The notes: generated by a model from the letters alone, not told the origin. Shown: positions 1 through 12,634, numbered from the stretch's first letter. The stretch is 64,000 nucleotides of DNA from Halichondria panicea (GCF_963675165.1 NC_087381.1:4899378-4963377); one strand, 5' to 3'. A program made the numbers and translations.

Positions 1-2810
1 CTTTTAGAAATATACAACAGGTGTGCACCATAAAGAATAATGTGGTTTTGAAACATGTATACACAGACGTACGTACATAAGTACACTCAATAAACTGTCC
101 AACAACAAAACATTTGCTCAATCAAAGCCAAATAGCGAAAATTTGCACACGCGAAAATTTCTTGCTACAAGGTGTACCTAGTCTGTGCTGGTATCTCATG
201 GTGAGAACATAGATTTACTTCTGTATCAACGTCATGAACAGTCACAATCAATGGAATCTGTGTTCTGTGACATGTTAGGGTGACGGTGCATGTATAGTAT
301 CAGCTACGTTGCGTGGATTCAAGTTGTAGCGAGGAATTCTCCCAAAACAATATACCTCAAAAAATAAAATTGCATATTTGAGTGCATGCATGTATGTATG
401 TATGTATAAGCTAGGTGACGAAAATACTATACAATAATTACCCCGTTCGTGTGTGCGCAGTACGCAGGGGTACAACCTTATATTGGGCACATTACTATAA
501 GAGCTGCATGAATCAGATATAGATTAATGCACTCACCAACAAGGCCTTACCAAGCGGTCAGGCTGCATGCTGGCCTGACTGGCACTTTTTGTAGCTGAGT
601 AGGTAATGGTCGTCATTATTGAAAAATCCCATGATCGTTTCCTGGTGAAGGTCGTCAATATAATTATTGTGCATGCTGATCGGTAAGGCCGAGGAAAAGT
701 GATTGACCTTTTTTTAGTTACCGCTGTATGCGAAAGTTTCAAGACTAGAAAAACAGTTGACCTGTTGGCCTGACCACTTTAAATTTGCTTGCTACGCCCC
801 TGGTCAAAATGGTGGTGTCTCGATATGACATCATCAGGGACGTTGAGTTGTGTCCCAATATTGGTGTAAGTGTGTGTGTGGACACAAAAACGAGCTGTTT
901 AAGCAAACTATATACACTTTAAATCATGAACCACTTTAACTGCTAATGATCGAGACTGTCCATAGTTATAATTGAAACTTGTAGGCGATCTTCTAAGGCG
1001 ACAAAAAACAACTATAATCGTTGCTTTATAGATTTACGATCGTTCCCAATTCACGATCATTCCCTAATTATTATAATAAAGTCATTACGATAAAAGTTAT
1101 ACTGTATCCGTTTTTCCGCTTTGCAATGAAGCTCAACCAACGCATGGGGTGAATGATCTATGAGCATCTTGTTTGTACATGGTCTCATTCTCAGTATAAA
1201 CTCTCGCTATTCCATGCTCTCTGACTAAGTACGGCCACCTCAATAATTATATACCGGCCATTTAATTTAGCACAGATTGCTAGCTAGATTTTTACTGCAA
1301 AAAACTCGCCCTGAAATGCGGCCACTCGCTATTCCGTATAATTATATATATACTGGCCATGCATACAGTACTGGCTACCCCAAACTAGGTTTTTAATGTT
1401 TATTATGGCCGGATATGACGTTTTGGGTATGGTTTGGCAAGATTACACTTAAAATAAAAACTGCAAAATTAGTCATTAGATCTGATAGTTTTTAGCTGTG
1501 GCTATTTTCTGAAATGCGGCCACCTCGATATTCCAGCGAAGCTGCACAAGGGTGGCTGGATTAACGATAGTCTATAATTATAGTATTACTGTATGCCTCT
1601 GCATAAAGATGTCTACATTGCTTATACAGTATTGTTTAATGCATGGACAGACCATTGACAAACCAGTGTTGCATGATTTGGTATATATATAGACAGGGAG
1701 ATGCTCTGTATACCCAGTTGTATTCAACCTCCTCATTCAACCGCACACTCTGTCCTCATTTTGACTTTATCTTGTCTCAAAGAGTGCAATGAGATCTTTC
1801 ATCCTGCATGTGCATGAAAGCCATTATTATATATACTGAGCCTGAAGAGGAAACGAATATATGCATCTCTGAAGAAAGTACATAATTATTATAATTGTAC
1901 ATGCATATAATAGTTATAATTCTTATGCATGGTTGCCATTATAAGTATACTGCATGCCCTTTGCAGCTCACTTGGAGAAGTTTTGTGGCAAAATTAATAG
2001 TAAATTGCAAAAAATCCACTTGAGATAAGTGTAACAGTTTATATAAGTAAACCACAATACTGACTATAGAGCAAGGGACAAAGCTTAAATTTTGGAACAG
2101 AAGATTCTATATAGACCAGATGTTGTTGTAGTTTTTCATGCTATTTGGTTTAGCTTACGTCAACTAATGTACGTGAAGTTTTGGCAATAGTATTACTGAA
2201 AACCACTTAAGGTAAGCGTATAACAGTTTACGGCTAAATCATAACTTGGCCAATCTCTATCGGTAGGTACAAAGTTCAAGCCCCAATTCAGTCCATTCAT
2301 GCTGTCTTGATTATACGGAGTATAGCTTTAATGTAGATTCTGTATAGTAATTACCCCAGTGAGCTTCTATCTGATTTCACTGAGGTGGCAAGTAATCACA
2401 TGGACTAGTAGATATTCGTCATGTTTGTGGAAAGTATAGGCTCTATAGGGGTAGTTTGGTTACGACATACACTGCCTGGTCATTTAAAACGATATATATA
2501 AAATTGTTGACCGAGAAACAGCCTGATGCTGAACCAGTCTCCAATTCTCTGCCACATAATATGCCACTTAACTCCTCTTGATAAGGAATATTTTTTTTCC
2601 CACCCACCCTTTCTACTGCCCCGATAAACTCGGAACCCATGCATATCACTTATCACTTTGAATGACAGATGGCGTACCAAGGCCAGAGAATATGTGGAGT
2701 AACTGCTCAGACACAACAGCTGTGTCTTTAGAATACAGCGTGCAAAGCTACAAGTACAAGTAACGTGAGAGCATACATCGATACTAGCCTCCTTCACCGG
2801 CCTTCACAGC
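1..2810. other. Non-genic AT-rich stretch
   Basis: I see no convincing coding exon here; the longest open frames are short and resemble no family I know. A motif close to GCGGCCACCTCGATATTCC recurs near 1232, 1316 and 1514, which looks like remnants of one repeat family. A degenerate direct repeat of about 100 bp is present at roughly 1980-2090 and 2170-2280; both copies contain a CCACTTGAG/CCACTTAAG stretch followed by a GTAACAGTTTA-like stretch. Any regulatory role is unknown. Confidence 0.6.
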
Positions 2811-3044
2811 CACTTCCCTGAGTGAAGTGCGGCCTGGGATCGTGGCTAACATCGGTACATAAGAGATAGCATCCAAGCACTGGTATACTTCTTGCCATCA
2901 ACAGTGATCGGTGCATCTATCACGCTCATCAAATTATATTAATTATAGTTGCATAATTATAATGATGCGCGCCTGTGTATATATATCTAGATTTTCAGTA
3001 CTCTCCATGCAGTTGTTGATTAGTAAAACCAGTAGGTTTTACAT

Positions 3045-3137
3045 TAGCCTCGATCCCAGGCCGAGTTTTCGCTTTTATAACGGTTTTTGTTCGCCTAACC
3101 GTTATAAAAGCGAAAACTCGGCCTGGGATCGAGGCTA
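3045..3137. mobile_element. 93-bp hairpin MITE with 9-bp target duplication
   Basis: The element is an almost perfect palindrome running TAGCCTCGATCCCAGG to its reverse complement, with about 40-bp arms and a short loop. It is flanked on both sides by the 9-mer GTTTTACAT, a perfect target-site duplication. Nine-bp duplications are typical of Mutator-like (MULE) elements. Partial relatives lie near 2830-2845 and 7446-7475. Related termini (TAGTCTCG...CGAGACTA) recur on elements at 55.4 and 58.6 kb. Confidence 0.85.
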
Positions 3138-3928
3138 GTTTTACATAGGATTGGCAGTGGGTTTGCCCGTGTTTAGCAATATTTCAATTAATTTGACTCA
3201 TGTTCAAACTGTTCTATCTCTGCAGGGAAAGGCCACATCAAGAAACTGAATGGACAGATAATTTATTTAGCCTTTACTCTCTTTGTATCTCTCATTTCAT
3301 AATCCATGAACATTTTAAATGTATGAATATTGTCATTTTAAAAATTGCACTATTTCGACGTTTCACCGCTCTTTGTCTGACTGACTAAGTAAGTAAGTAA
3401 GTAAGTGAGTAAGTTTCTTGCCCAGCATTTACTCCAAGTACAGCCCTCTCCAGGACATTCTGCACAGGGTTTCCAAACGGCTACAACCTGGATTACAAAG
3501 CGCTTCTTCAGATTTGCGATTGCTTCCACGAGGCAGATGACCTCTCAGTCTCTCTATTTCTCTTACCTAGACAATTCCGCCATCTTTAATGACTCAGCAA
3601 TTGCAGATAGGCGTGGCTAAGAAACCGTGCACCTAAAATCAGTGCAGTGCTTTTCCAGAGCCTGGAGGTGTTGCTTTTCTTCACACTGTTCAGCTCTAGC
3701 TCCCTTTCTCTGACAAGCATGCTATATGCACTGGCTATATATATCATGCTCTTAAAATGGCTGTCATTTAATACTGATTCACAAATTCAACATAATATCA
3801 AGCAATATTACTCAGTATAATTATTAGTCCAGAGATATTCGAGAAGATATCTGATTAGTCCTGTCTTCTCTTCTTGAACTTCTGTACTGCCTCTTGACGT
3901 TCCACTTGTATTGAAAAAGAAAGGGAAT

Positions 3929-4456
3929 CCAACTAGAAAAACATTTGCAATGTGAAAAATTGCTAGGATTGGCCAGGGGAACCACAAAAAAGCGTGGAAA
4001 CAAGAAATCCGACGAGAGCATAACTCCAATCCGTTACAACGTCATAAACATGTACAATACATAGTATATAGACTGTGTTCCAGGTCCATCTCTACCAGCT
4101 TCCATCCACCACATCAGGTCACCAGTACGGTCCGTGCATGTTACTACGCATGGATGGACTGTGTGTATACCTGTTCTCAACACTGCATGTATTAGGAACA
4201 TCAATTCATCACAAATCATCATAATTATATGCGCACATTCTAAAATGGATGTATAATAAAAGGATTGGTCATCACCCCACCAGTAAAATTGCGTATTTAT
4301 ATTATAATTATTGGCCGGGAAAACAACCAGTACATGTGATTGACGTTGTAACGGATTGGAGTTATGCTCTCGTCGGATTTCTTGTTTCCACGCTTTTTTG
4401 TGGTTCCCCTGGCCAATCCTAGCAATTTTTCACATTGCAAATGTTTTTCTAGTTGG
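3929..4456. mobile_element. Palindromic element with 116-bp inverted arms
   Basis: The segment at 3929-4044 is repeated in inverted orientation at about 4341-4456, nearly without mismatch, around a loop of about 300 bp. Both arms can be read as a short hydrophobic open frame, but this is simply the same sequence twice and shows no recognisable domain. A foldback or MITE-type element is the simplest reading. I did not find a clear target-site duplication. Confidence 0.6.
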
Positions 4457-5105
4457 TATTGGTACATTTTGCTGTGGGCCAGCTTCAGATTCAGTAAAAT
4501 CCGGTAATAAAATTATAATGAATCATCTCTGCAGATCTACAGCTGCAAGACTGTGAAGAGTGCTAAAGTATAAATCAATGTGCACATGGACTTACATGCA
4601 TGGGTCTCCTCTTCAGCCGGCATTTATAGAGCAGGCTGAAATGCAGCTCACATTGGCAATTTGATAATGAAAAACCAGGCTGACAGCTCTTCAACTATAC
4701 TATAGTATAGTCTATAGACCCAGTGGTAGATCTAGCTTGGGGCAGCATATATACAGCACAAGTGTTCTAATTGCTGTTGTGGTCTTAAGATGACACGCAC
4801 ACACACGCGCATTTCAATTATATATGAGAGTGCGAATTCCAGACACACCACAGTGCCACCACCATAATGCTCTTCATTTCCTATTAATTTTTTTAGGCAT
4901 TTCGGATTTTCAGATTTGTGGCACAACATGCACGAACTGAGTCACCCAGAATCTGGGTGACTCGGTAAACCTTTGTAAAATTATACCGTAAACTAGTTTT
5001 TTTACTTTAAACTAGTTTCTTTCCGTATTAATTTTAACAAATACTTGTCTCCTGTGAAGCTGTGGCTTATGCTCTCTATTGCGTTGTCGAGAAGACTTGC
5101 TGGCT

Positions 5106-5307
5106 AGCTGTGGCCCTCTACGGTGTTGTCGAGAAGGCTTGCACATGCACACTACGTATAGTCTGAAGCCAGAAGAAGCTCTCATTTGTACAGTTCAATA
5201 AATCACGACCATCCAACCATCATATGCATGGAGGTAGATGAGAGCCTCTTCTGGTTTCAGACTAGTGTGCAAGCCTTCTCGACAACACCATATAGAGGGC
5301 CACAGCT
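5106..5307. repeat. Imperfect inverted repeat
   Basis: An arm at about 5106-5186 (containing GTTGTCGAGAAGGCTTGC) is mirrored at about 5239-5307. A short direct copy of the GTTGTCGAGAAG block also lies just upstream near 5083. The structure abuts the left end of the inverted lectin duplication and may mark that breakpoint. Confidence 0.55.
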
Positions 5308-5349
5308 AGCTAGCTAGGCTATAAAGCTTCATATACGTGGGCGTGTATA

Positions 5350-5381
5350 TGTGTGTACTTTACCAAAATGGACATTGATGC
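5350..5381 (-). pseudogene. Truncated relic of the AbfB-like third exon
   Basis: Read on the minus strand, this is a splice acceptor (TTTTAG) followed by about 30 nt matching the start of the AbfB-like exon at 16180. The sequence then diverges completely. Arm A therefore retains only the beginning of this exon and cannot encode the AbfB-like domain. Confidence 0.75.
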
Positions 5382-6082
5382 CTAAAATTATAAATAGTTT
5401 GTTTGTATTGCATGAAAAAAGTAACACTTTATTGATAAAGCAGATTTCTTTAAATTAGCTGATTGGCTGCATGAAGATCATGTGACAGCATTAAATTATT
5501 TTGTTATGGCGATACAAAGTCGAACCAATTGTATTGAGAATGTAGCCAGGTATAAAACACGTCGCTGTACAATTAAAAACGGCATGCATGCTGTACATGA
5601 GGCTAGAGATCATATGACAGCACTAAATCTTTTAAAACACACCTATATATAGCCACAATCACATGTTTTATTGCTGGAGTCCATCCGAGTACACCAACAA
5701 TAAAAAATTATTAATAATACGATGTGTATATGAATGGGTTCTGAGCACTGAAAGCTATAGTAATTAAAGCCAACATGCTCGTTTAAGGCTCAAGACTCTC
5801 ACTCAGAGAAACTCTAAAAAGCTAGCCTGCATATGCATGCATTTTATAGCGCACAGGCTCCTACATGCATGCATAACAGTACTTCTTACTATATACAAAT
5901 AGAATCATCATCTTCTGGGAATCAAATGCAAATAACACGTATAGACATGTCAGTAACAAATTCAACACTAAATTAATATGCATCTCTAACTGCATGGCTA
6001 ACTAAAGCTATATAGTAAATGTTACACAGTTGTCTTACAGATCTATATATCAGTTCATTGCATGAGCTACACAGCTATGCAG

Positions 6083-6694
6083 CTACTCAGTATAACAACT
6101 CAGGGAAAATAATTTCCCATGAGCCTCACTTGACAAGTGGTTAGCTAGGACGTGCCCATTGGGGCATCCTGCAACGACAATGAAGTCCTTACGGCAACCA
6201 GGGTAAGGATCTGTGAGACCGAAAACAGATATAGCTCCAGAGCAGCTCATTCGCCCATCACACTGCTGTTTGGCCCAGTTGGTGCTAATTCTTGTAACAC
6301 TGGGGTTGAGATGGCTGGTACAGGTTAAACCATAATAGGCGAAATGGACCGTCATGCCTACAACAGATAAAGAGGAGGAAATTATATGTATATATATATA
6401 TATAGAATTTTTATAATTATGCAGTATATTCGTATACTCATAATTATTTGCTATAAAAATAAAAATAAATTATTATATATATTAATATATACTTTGCTCA
6501 TTTTACAAACGAATGTATGACATTCATGCATTACCACTGTTTTCTTCAGCATCTTCATTGACATGAGCAGCTTGCATTAAAGCCTTCTCTAGAGCCACCA
6601 CTATACTCTCTTCAGATTCAAGTTCAGCTGGAGCACTAGCGCTGCTTATGATCAGCTTAAGAACAATTAGAGTGGCAAAAATAACTGCTTTCAT
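6083..6694 (-). CDS. Secreted SUEL-like lectin, copy A (2 exons)
   Basis: Exon 1 is 6694-6535 (ATG start, donor GTAATG) and exon 2 is 6357-6083 (acceptor TTGTAG), joined in phase 1 to give 144 residues. Residues 1-20 form a signal peptide (MKAVIFATLIVLKLIISSAS). Residues 21-54 are acidic and propeptide-like. Residues 55-144 hold a Cys-rich domain with YYG, CDGRMSC and DPYPGCRKD, which resembles the rhamnose-binding/SUEL lectin fold (Gly-Arg-Ser-Cys and DPC-type motifs). The family call is tentative because the domain is short and diverged. A TATA-like box lies about 70 nt upstream of the ATG. The protein differs from copy B by about one residue (I against L after KDF). It should be extracellular and sugar-binding. 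Confidence 0.7.
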
Positions 6695-6763
6695 TGTCCT
6701 AGTAGATCAATTATATAAGCTGCCCAATTTTTCACTCTCTTAAAAAACTAAAAAGGCAACCTT

Positions 6764-6770
6764 TTTTATA
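6764..6770 (-). promoter_or_regulatory. TATA-like box of lectin copy A
   Basis: TATAAAA on the minus strand, about 70 nt before the ATG. The same box is kept in copy B at 14763-14769. Immediately upstream in both copies is a GCACCAAGGCATA-type motif that resembles the end of a dispersed repeat family (GCACCGAGGCATA). Confidence 0.45.
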
Positions 6771-7525
6771 GTAGATTTATGCCTTGGTGCGCATGTGCAA
6801 GCAAGGTTATTCACTACGGCCTATATGGCTGCTGACATGCAGTTACAGCAATGAAGTGCTTCTATTATGTATAGCCAGCATTATAATTATATAGACATAA
6901 TAAATATTAATAAATTATTATAATAGAAGCTTCCACCGAGGCAGCATGCAGCATATGCATGCATTCACCCCAGGTGCTTTCAGGAAGGGATATACTGTAT
7001 AAGAATGAGCCTGCAGTGCTATAATAGATCTATTATATGCAACCTATATACTGTCTATATATGATTATATAGACAAGCTATACCACCGAGGCATCAGCAC
7101 TGCATGCATGCATGCGGCTTGCATATACCGATGGTGCTTCATATAGTTTATTATAAATACTAGATAAATTAATATTATGTTTAAACATGTATACATGCAT
7201 CTATATAACATTCTGTATATGGTCTAGCAGGCAGGCTACCTTCCTATTGGAATCCCATGCACTCATCCTGGAAGGTAGCCTGCTAGGCCACCATCATGTA
7301 GCACCCCTCGTGCTTTTCATAGGAAGATGCATGCCTGCAATGTTATGCAGCCTAATGAGCTTCCATGCTCACAAAGGCACGATATATATCATGCAGCACC
7401 TCCATGCTTTGGAAGGTATAGTATAATTATATTGCTCAGCTTGAACTAAAAGCGAAAACTCGGCCTGGGATTGACTAGCATGCATGTGATGAATTATTGT
7501 CTGCATGCTGTAATATACTGTATAT

Positions 7526-7840
7526 CAAGAGTAGATAAGAGTAAGAGTGTTGAACTGCTAGCAACAGCAATTTCCTACTCCTGCGTCATCACTTGATAGT
7601 AATCAGTACTGATTAGTTATGCACTTCAATCTATGGTTATGTTAGCAACACTTCCCAGAAACCGCACATGCTGTGATTGCACAGTTCAGTGCTACAAACC
7701 ACAGACCACAGTTTACTTAACAGCACTCGTTAATTGAATAGTGACGACATGCAGTGATGATGCATGTCAAGGCAAATGCGGTTCCACGATTAGTACAGCA
7801 GTTCAACACTCTTACTCTTATCTACTCTTATCTACTCTTG
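7526..7840. mobile_element. MITE with about 33-bp terminal inverted repeats
   Basis: The left end reads AAGAGTAGATAAGAGTAAGA and the right end is its reverse complement with one extra internal repeat of CTTATCTACT. The interior of about 240 bp is non-coding. No clean target duplication was identified. Confidence 0.6.
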
Positions 7841-7848
7841 CGTATATA

Positions 7849-8056
7849 TATAGCGGGTAATTTTCGGGGGACAAAATATTCGTGGTTCAGCAATATTGAG
7901 ACATTTCGTGGGTAATATGTTCGTGGTTGCTGCTTACACTAATACAGGTAAAGATATATAGGCAAGGTCGCTTCATTCGTGGGTAAAATATTCGTGGTCA
8001 GACCTTCAACCACGAAAACCACGAATATATTGACCCACGAAAATTATCCGCTATAT
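7849..8056. mobile_element. Palindromic 'TATAGCGGGTA' element
   Basis: The ends read TATAGCGGGTAATTTTCG and CGAAAATTATCCGCTATA. The interior contains repeated ATATTCGTGG and CGTGGGTAA words on both strands. It belongs to a dispersed family also seen at 24.6, 29.9, 31.1, 31.4, 40.8, 41.1 and 51.8 kb. Confidence 0.6.
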
Positions 8057-8139
8057 ACGGTACATCACAGATTTTAAACGATGGTGACGCGGACAGTAAA
8101 ATTATAAGTGGAACTAAAATTATCTGAAGGCTCACTGGG

Positions 8140-8560
8140 CTAAAATGACTATAATATATATACCACACACTCCATATTATGATGTCTTGTCTGTATATAA
8201 GTTCCCTGCTACATGCCTATGCATATATTGGACGAGCAGTCTGTCTATCCAGGAGGGAACAATAGCTCGGTGCATGGCCTCCATGTTTGGGGACCACCAG
8301 CATTATGATAACATTGCTCTGTGTGCGCGCGTGGGGGGGGATTGAGTTGAGTGCATGTATATGGGAGAGGTTGTATGGGGGGGGGGGGTTGAGTTGAGTG
8401 CATGTAATGGGAGAGGTTGTATTTTGGTTAATTATAATATTATGTAGTTTTTAAGTGGGTGACGAATATACTGCAACATGCAGTGGAACCCAAAGAAAGT
8501 CAACAGTGATAGAAACCCAGTCATCCACGTCCCTAATGATCTAAAAACACTAGCTTCTGT
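8140..8560 (+). repeat. Diverged direct copy of the 17.04-17.95 kb segment
   Basis: This stretch is collinear with about 17,040-17,945. It includes the last exon of the ABHD2-like gene and the flanking GTGGAACCCAAAGAAAG block at 8482. The copy here lacks the MITE present at 17,376 and so gives its empty site at about 8471-8480. A further homologous patch at about 13,530-13,600 matches 18,345-18,425, so the GC-rich block between them looks like an insertion. Confidence 0.7.
8186..8318 (-). pseudogene. Dead last exon of an ABHD2-like gene
   Basis: Read on the minus strand, this aligns with exon 7 of the ABHD2-like gene (17250-17099). It keeps VPKHGGH and [10 protein letters not shown], but the LGFFEGG stretch after the catalytic His is deleted, the frame is altered and the stop is lost. 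No other ABHD2 exon lies nearby, so it is an isolated duplicated exon. Confidence 0.75.
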
Positions 8561-8859
8561 AATTAATGGCCAACTTTGCATGTAGTTAAGTCTGGCTGAC
8601 TGTCTCAAGCTTAGCCTCTTCTCCAACCCTCCCTCTCCTTGATTGGCCCCACTGCGCTCTCTCAAGAACAGATAAAGGAAGCTACATCAGGTACAGAGCG
8701 CTCCTTTGTACCCAGGACTTGCCACAGACAATAGGTGAGTGGCTTACACTCACAATAGCTGCTTTATAGCACGAGCATAGCGGCTCAACCTTAGGATGCA
8801 GTTGCTCGCTAGCCCAGATGACAGGCCACTCACTGCTGTGGAAGCAGCCCTCAGGTACC

Positions 8860-9760
8860 CTCACGCTCAGCCCCGCCCAGGGCTCGCCCACCCACACGGA
8901 ATCCCCGCCCAGGGCTTGCCCACACATACACATGTACACACACAGCCGCCGCAGTATACATACGTGTAGCTCACAGCTGTTAGAAACCCTGCCCAGGGAT
9001 TGCCCACACGGGATGCAGCCCACCCACACAGCTGTTAAAAGCCCCGCCCAGAGCTCGCCCACACACAGCCTGGGCACCAAAAAGGTTTTTCTGTGGGTAA
9101 GAAACAGCTGCAAGAAAAGGGCAACTCCAACGTAGAATGCACACAGCTGTTGGAAGCCCCGCGCAGGGCTCGCCCACACACAACCTGGGCAACCGCCTCA
9201 CCAAACAGGTTTTCTGTACTAATTCGGGTAAGGCACAGCTTGGGCAACCTCACTTCAATGTAGCCCCACCCACCCGCTGCACAGGGATGCAGCCCACCCA
9301 CACAGCTGTTGGAAGCCCCGCCCAGGGCCTGCCCACACACAACCTGGGCAACCCCCTCACCAAACAGTTTTTCTGTGCTAATTCGGGTAAGACACAGCTT
9401 GGGCAACCTCACTTCAACGTAGCCCCACCCACCCACGCTGCACAGGGATGCAGCCTACCCACACAGTGGGCTCGCCCACACACAACCGGGGCAACCCCCT
9501 CACCAAACAGTTGGGTAAGACACAGCTCTTAGCTGCACAGGGATGCAGCCTACCCACACAGCAGCCTCCCACCCACGCGATGCAGCCCATCCACACAGCT
9601 GTTGGAAGCCCCACCCAGGGCTCGCCCACACACAGCCTGGGCAACCTCCTCACCAAACAGTTTTCTGTGCTAAATTCGGGTAGCTGCAGCATGGCTCGCC
9701 CGCTGTTGGAAGCCGGTTTGTCTATACACATAGCTTGGGCAAACCCGCCCCCACACTATT
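8860..9760. repeat. GC-rich minisatellite, unit about 160 bp
   Basis: Units contain CACACAGCTGTTGGAAGCC, CAGGGCTCGCCCACACAC and CCTCACCAAACAG in order. Two well-kept copies start at about 9138 and 9300, with degenerate or truncated copies before and after. The long open frames on both strands here arise from the repeat and are not genes. Base composition is markedly more GC-rich than the flanks. Confidence 0.8.
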
Positions 9761-12306
9761 CACTACTTCAACAGCCCCACCCACCCACGTTGCTCAGGCC
9801 GTCCTTGATTGGTATTGAGGTTAGATTTCAGTGCCCCGAGTTGATTACCAGACCCACCGTATTAGCTTCAATCTCACGCTGGCTATTGAGTCGGACAACA
9901 TTTCCAACCCCATGGCTCGCCTATGCACCGTTGGAAGCCCCGCCCGGGGCTCGCCCTATACACACAGCTTGGACAACCACGCCGGCCCGACCTTGAGTTA
10001 CCCTGAAGCTGAACTCTACAGTGCCTTGTTCTAATCTCACGTTGGATCTTGGGCTGGGTATTTTAGACAAAAACCCAACACCCTTCTGATTATCACAGTC
10101 TACACCATATTGTTTCTGTCTACATGCTACCCACACCATGTGTTTTTTAATATCTGTGTTGCTCAGGCTACTATCGTTCAGGCTACACATAATATTATAC
10201 TTGGCGTTAATTAAAGCTTAGCTCAGGCCACACAGCCCAAAGTTGCTTTTAAGCTGGGTATTCTCTATCTCAGTTTCTCGAACTCAGGCCACATAGCCCC
10301 GCCCAGGAATTGCCCACCCACACCGCCGTTTTCAATCTCAGTGGGCGCGGTAGAAGCGGGCCAGGCCTGCCCACCTAGTCGTATTTTGTATTCATTAATT
10401 AAACCCAGCGCCAGACTGTTACTCAGCACCCATCCGCAGAGCCCCGCCCAGGGCCTCTTTCACGGACCGCTCGCCCAGTCAGTCACAACAATGTTCATAC
10501 TAGCCTGGCCTCTGCACTAGTTAGACTGCCGAGCCCTCTACAGTAGACTAATCTCAGCACAGAATCATACTTTACATTAATTAAAACTTGTCTGTTAACC
10601 TGCAGAGCCCCGCCCAAGGCCTCTCTCACAGCTTTTCATTTCATACCAGCCATCAACAGGTTCTCCGCTAGGGGGGTCCACAGGCCGCTGCTTACAGGTA
10701 CCCTGTGAAGTATTTTCTACAGGCACCGCAAACTCAACCCTCACAGATGTTGAGAGCCCCGCCCAGGGCGCAGAACTCAGAGCCCACTCAAGGCTCCGCT
10801 AACAGCACAGAATCCTACTTTGACCCACATCATACTCATTTCTTCAATCTCGGTCGCTAGTCAGGCCGCGGTACATGTAAACTCATGCCCCTGCCCACGT
10901 CAGAAGGCATGAACTCCCGCTCCGAGGCGCACTTACAGTCAACCTGACCGCCCGGTTGAAATCCCACACAGCCCCTCTCCCACACGCCATCCAAAGCACC
11001 TGCTCTGCGGCAAGTGTTTTCTACAGCCGGCATCGCGGTACATGTAAACTCAAACATTCTTTGCCCACCAGTCCCAGTCCCCTGCGAAGACATGCACTTA
11101 CAATCAACCAATCAACCTGACCGCCAGCCCCGCTCGTGGCGGCTCATTGCGCAGAGTCAGAAGCACAGTGCTCAGTAGTTATACCTGCTTAGCACCATCG
11201 CAGTCAGTAAAGTCATTGCCTGTATTACTGCTTGTCGTGAATCTCCGCAGAGCCCCGCCTCGGCCTGCGCATAGATCAGCACGACCCCAGGCCACACCCC
11301 CGCCAGCAACAATAATAGCTCTCCCACTCAAAACGCATGCGTTCATTGGCAGCGCCGCCTCTCATACTAACCCTGCCACACAATGGAGGCAGACTCGCTT
11401 ATAAGCACCTCATTCTTCTGAATCTCCGCAGAGCCCACCCAGGCCGCACTACCTACAATCAACCTGACGGTTTCAGGCGTAGCTCTGGTCACACAGCTTA
11501 TGATTATTATTATTATTACTACAAGTGTTTAGCAGTCTCAGTTAGGACTCACGGCCACATCCCGCCAGCAACAATAATCAACAGTATGCCAGTGGCAGAT
11601 AGGAAATGTTTTGCGAGTATCACGAGGGTTGATCAATTCGCAACAATAGAATCCGCATTATTACCACACGATCCTTGCCAGGACGCAAGTATATAGTTGG
11701 ATCACAAAGGGTCAACATTTTCTACTGATTTGCACTGTAGCATGCACTATTCTCAGCCCACTACAGGGCAATCCTCTGGATCTCGGGTGCTTTCCCTCAG
11801 GTTTCACCACCGGTCGCACGAACCCGCTGCTAATACTAATAGTTATTCTGACCACGCTTTGGCTGAACGTCCGGGCGGCCATGCAGTGTACCCCCTCAAT
11901 TGTCCATTAGAGTCACAATCATGACCGTCGACTGCTGGCCCTCTATACACATCAGTGAAAGACTATACTGGTCTGGGTGCTAGTCTCCGAAACAAACAGC
12001 TCAGCCTTGCCAGCGTTACACCCACACTCCATGGCATGCTAGCAGTACAACAATCTTCTCCCCGTGAATACCATGCGATTATCCCTGTCGGCTCAGTCCG
12101 TACTGCCGGTATGTTCTTCCCACATTCGCCGACTCTTCACAACTTCGTGCACTTATATTTTGTATATACACGACTTCCATTATTTGTTATGACGGTTTAT
12201 GTATAGACGGTTTGTGTGTAAGCTATATATTTTATTGTAGATAAATAATTCCATATCCGGGTGTTGAGCCATATCGGCAACCTAAAATACGCATACCCAC
12301 ATTCTG
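9760..12306. other. GC-rich block with degenerate GCCCCGCCCAG motifs, no clear gene
   Basis: A GAGCCCCGCCCAGGGC-type motif recurs near 9940, 10295, 10440, 10608, 10755, 11250 and, more weakly, 11430. This suggests an old, decayed extension of the minisatellite next door. Open frames of 60-120 codons on both strands show no recognisable domain. A short TTA/TAT triplet run occurs near 11500-11520. The block has no counterpart in the related 17-18.4 kb segment. Confidence 0.5.
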
Positions 12307-12555
12307 CCTCGACATGGCTACCCCTCAACAGGGATTATTACTCAATGCTCAGTATGCAGCCTACATGTGTTCCCTTAACAGGACCCGCGCCTCGACATGG
12401 CATACCCCTCAATGGGGATTATTACTCAATGCTCAGTATGCAGCCTACATGTGTTCCCTTAACAGGACCCGCGCCTCGACATGGCTACCCCTCAACAGGG
12501 ATTATTACTCAGTATGCAGTCTATATATATACATGTGTTCCCTAACAGGACCCGC
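12307..12555 (+). repeat. Three tandem units of about 84 bp
   Basis: Units start at 12307, 12390 and 12474 with CCTCGACATGGC and end with TTAACAGGACCCGCG. They are almost identical except for small indels in the third unit. The resulting open frames are repetitive and probably not coding. Confidence 0.85.
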
Positions 12556-12634
12556 CATTGTAACCCCCCCTTTTCGGTGTCGTACCCAGGTATTTTCCTA
12601 GTTTTGGGGAGTACACTACCTATTTCTATTCCTT

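Larger units (their letters stand above)
5350..7430 (-). repeat. Inverted segmental duplication, arm A
   Basis: This about 2.1-kb arm is the reverse complement of about 14.09-16.2 kb, interrupted by small insertions and deletions. It carries the lectin-like gene with its promoter and 3' flank. Outer (upstream-of-gene) sequence with a GCACGAGGGGTGCT-type motif is also shared (7270-7410 against 14170-14460). Homology stops near 5350, just inside the third exon of the right copy. Confidence 0.85.

Noticed and set aside
3808-4556. Identical short hydrophobic proteins on opposite strands
   Set aside because: They are the two arms of one palindromic element, not two genes.
8682-9731. Long open frames of 105-182 codons on both strands
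   Set aside because: They follow the 160-bp minisatellite in several frames at once, with repetitive protein and no start or splice context.
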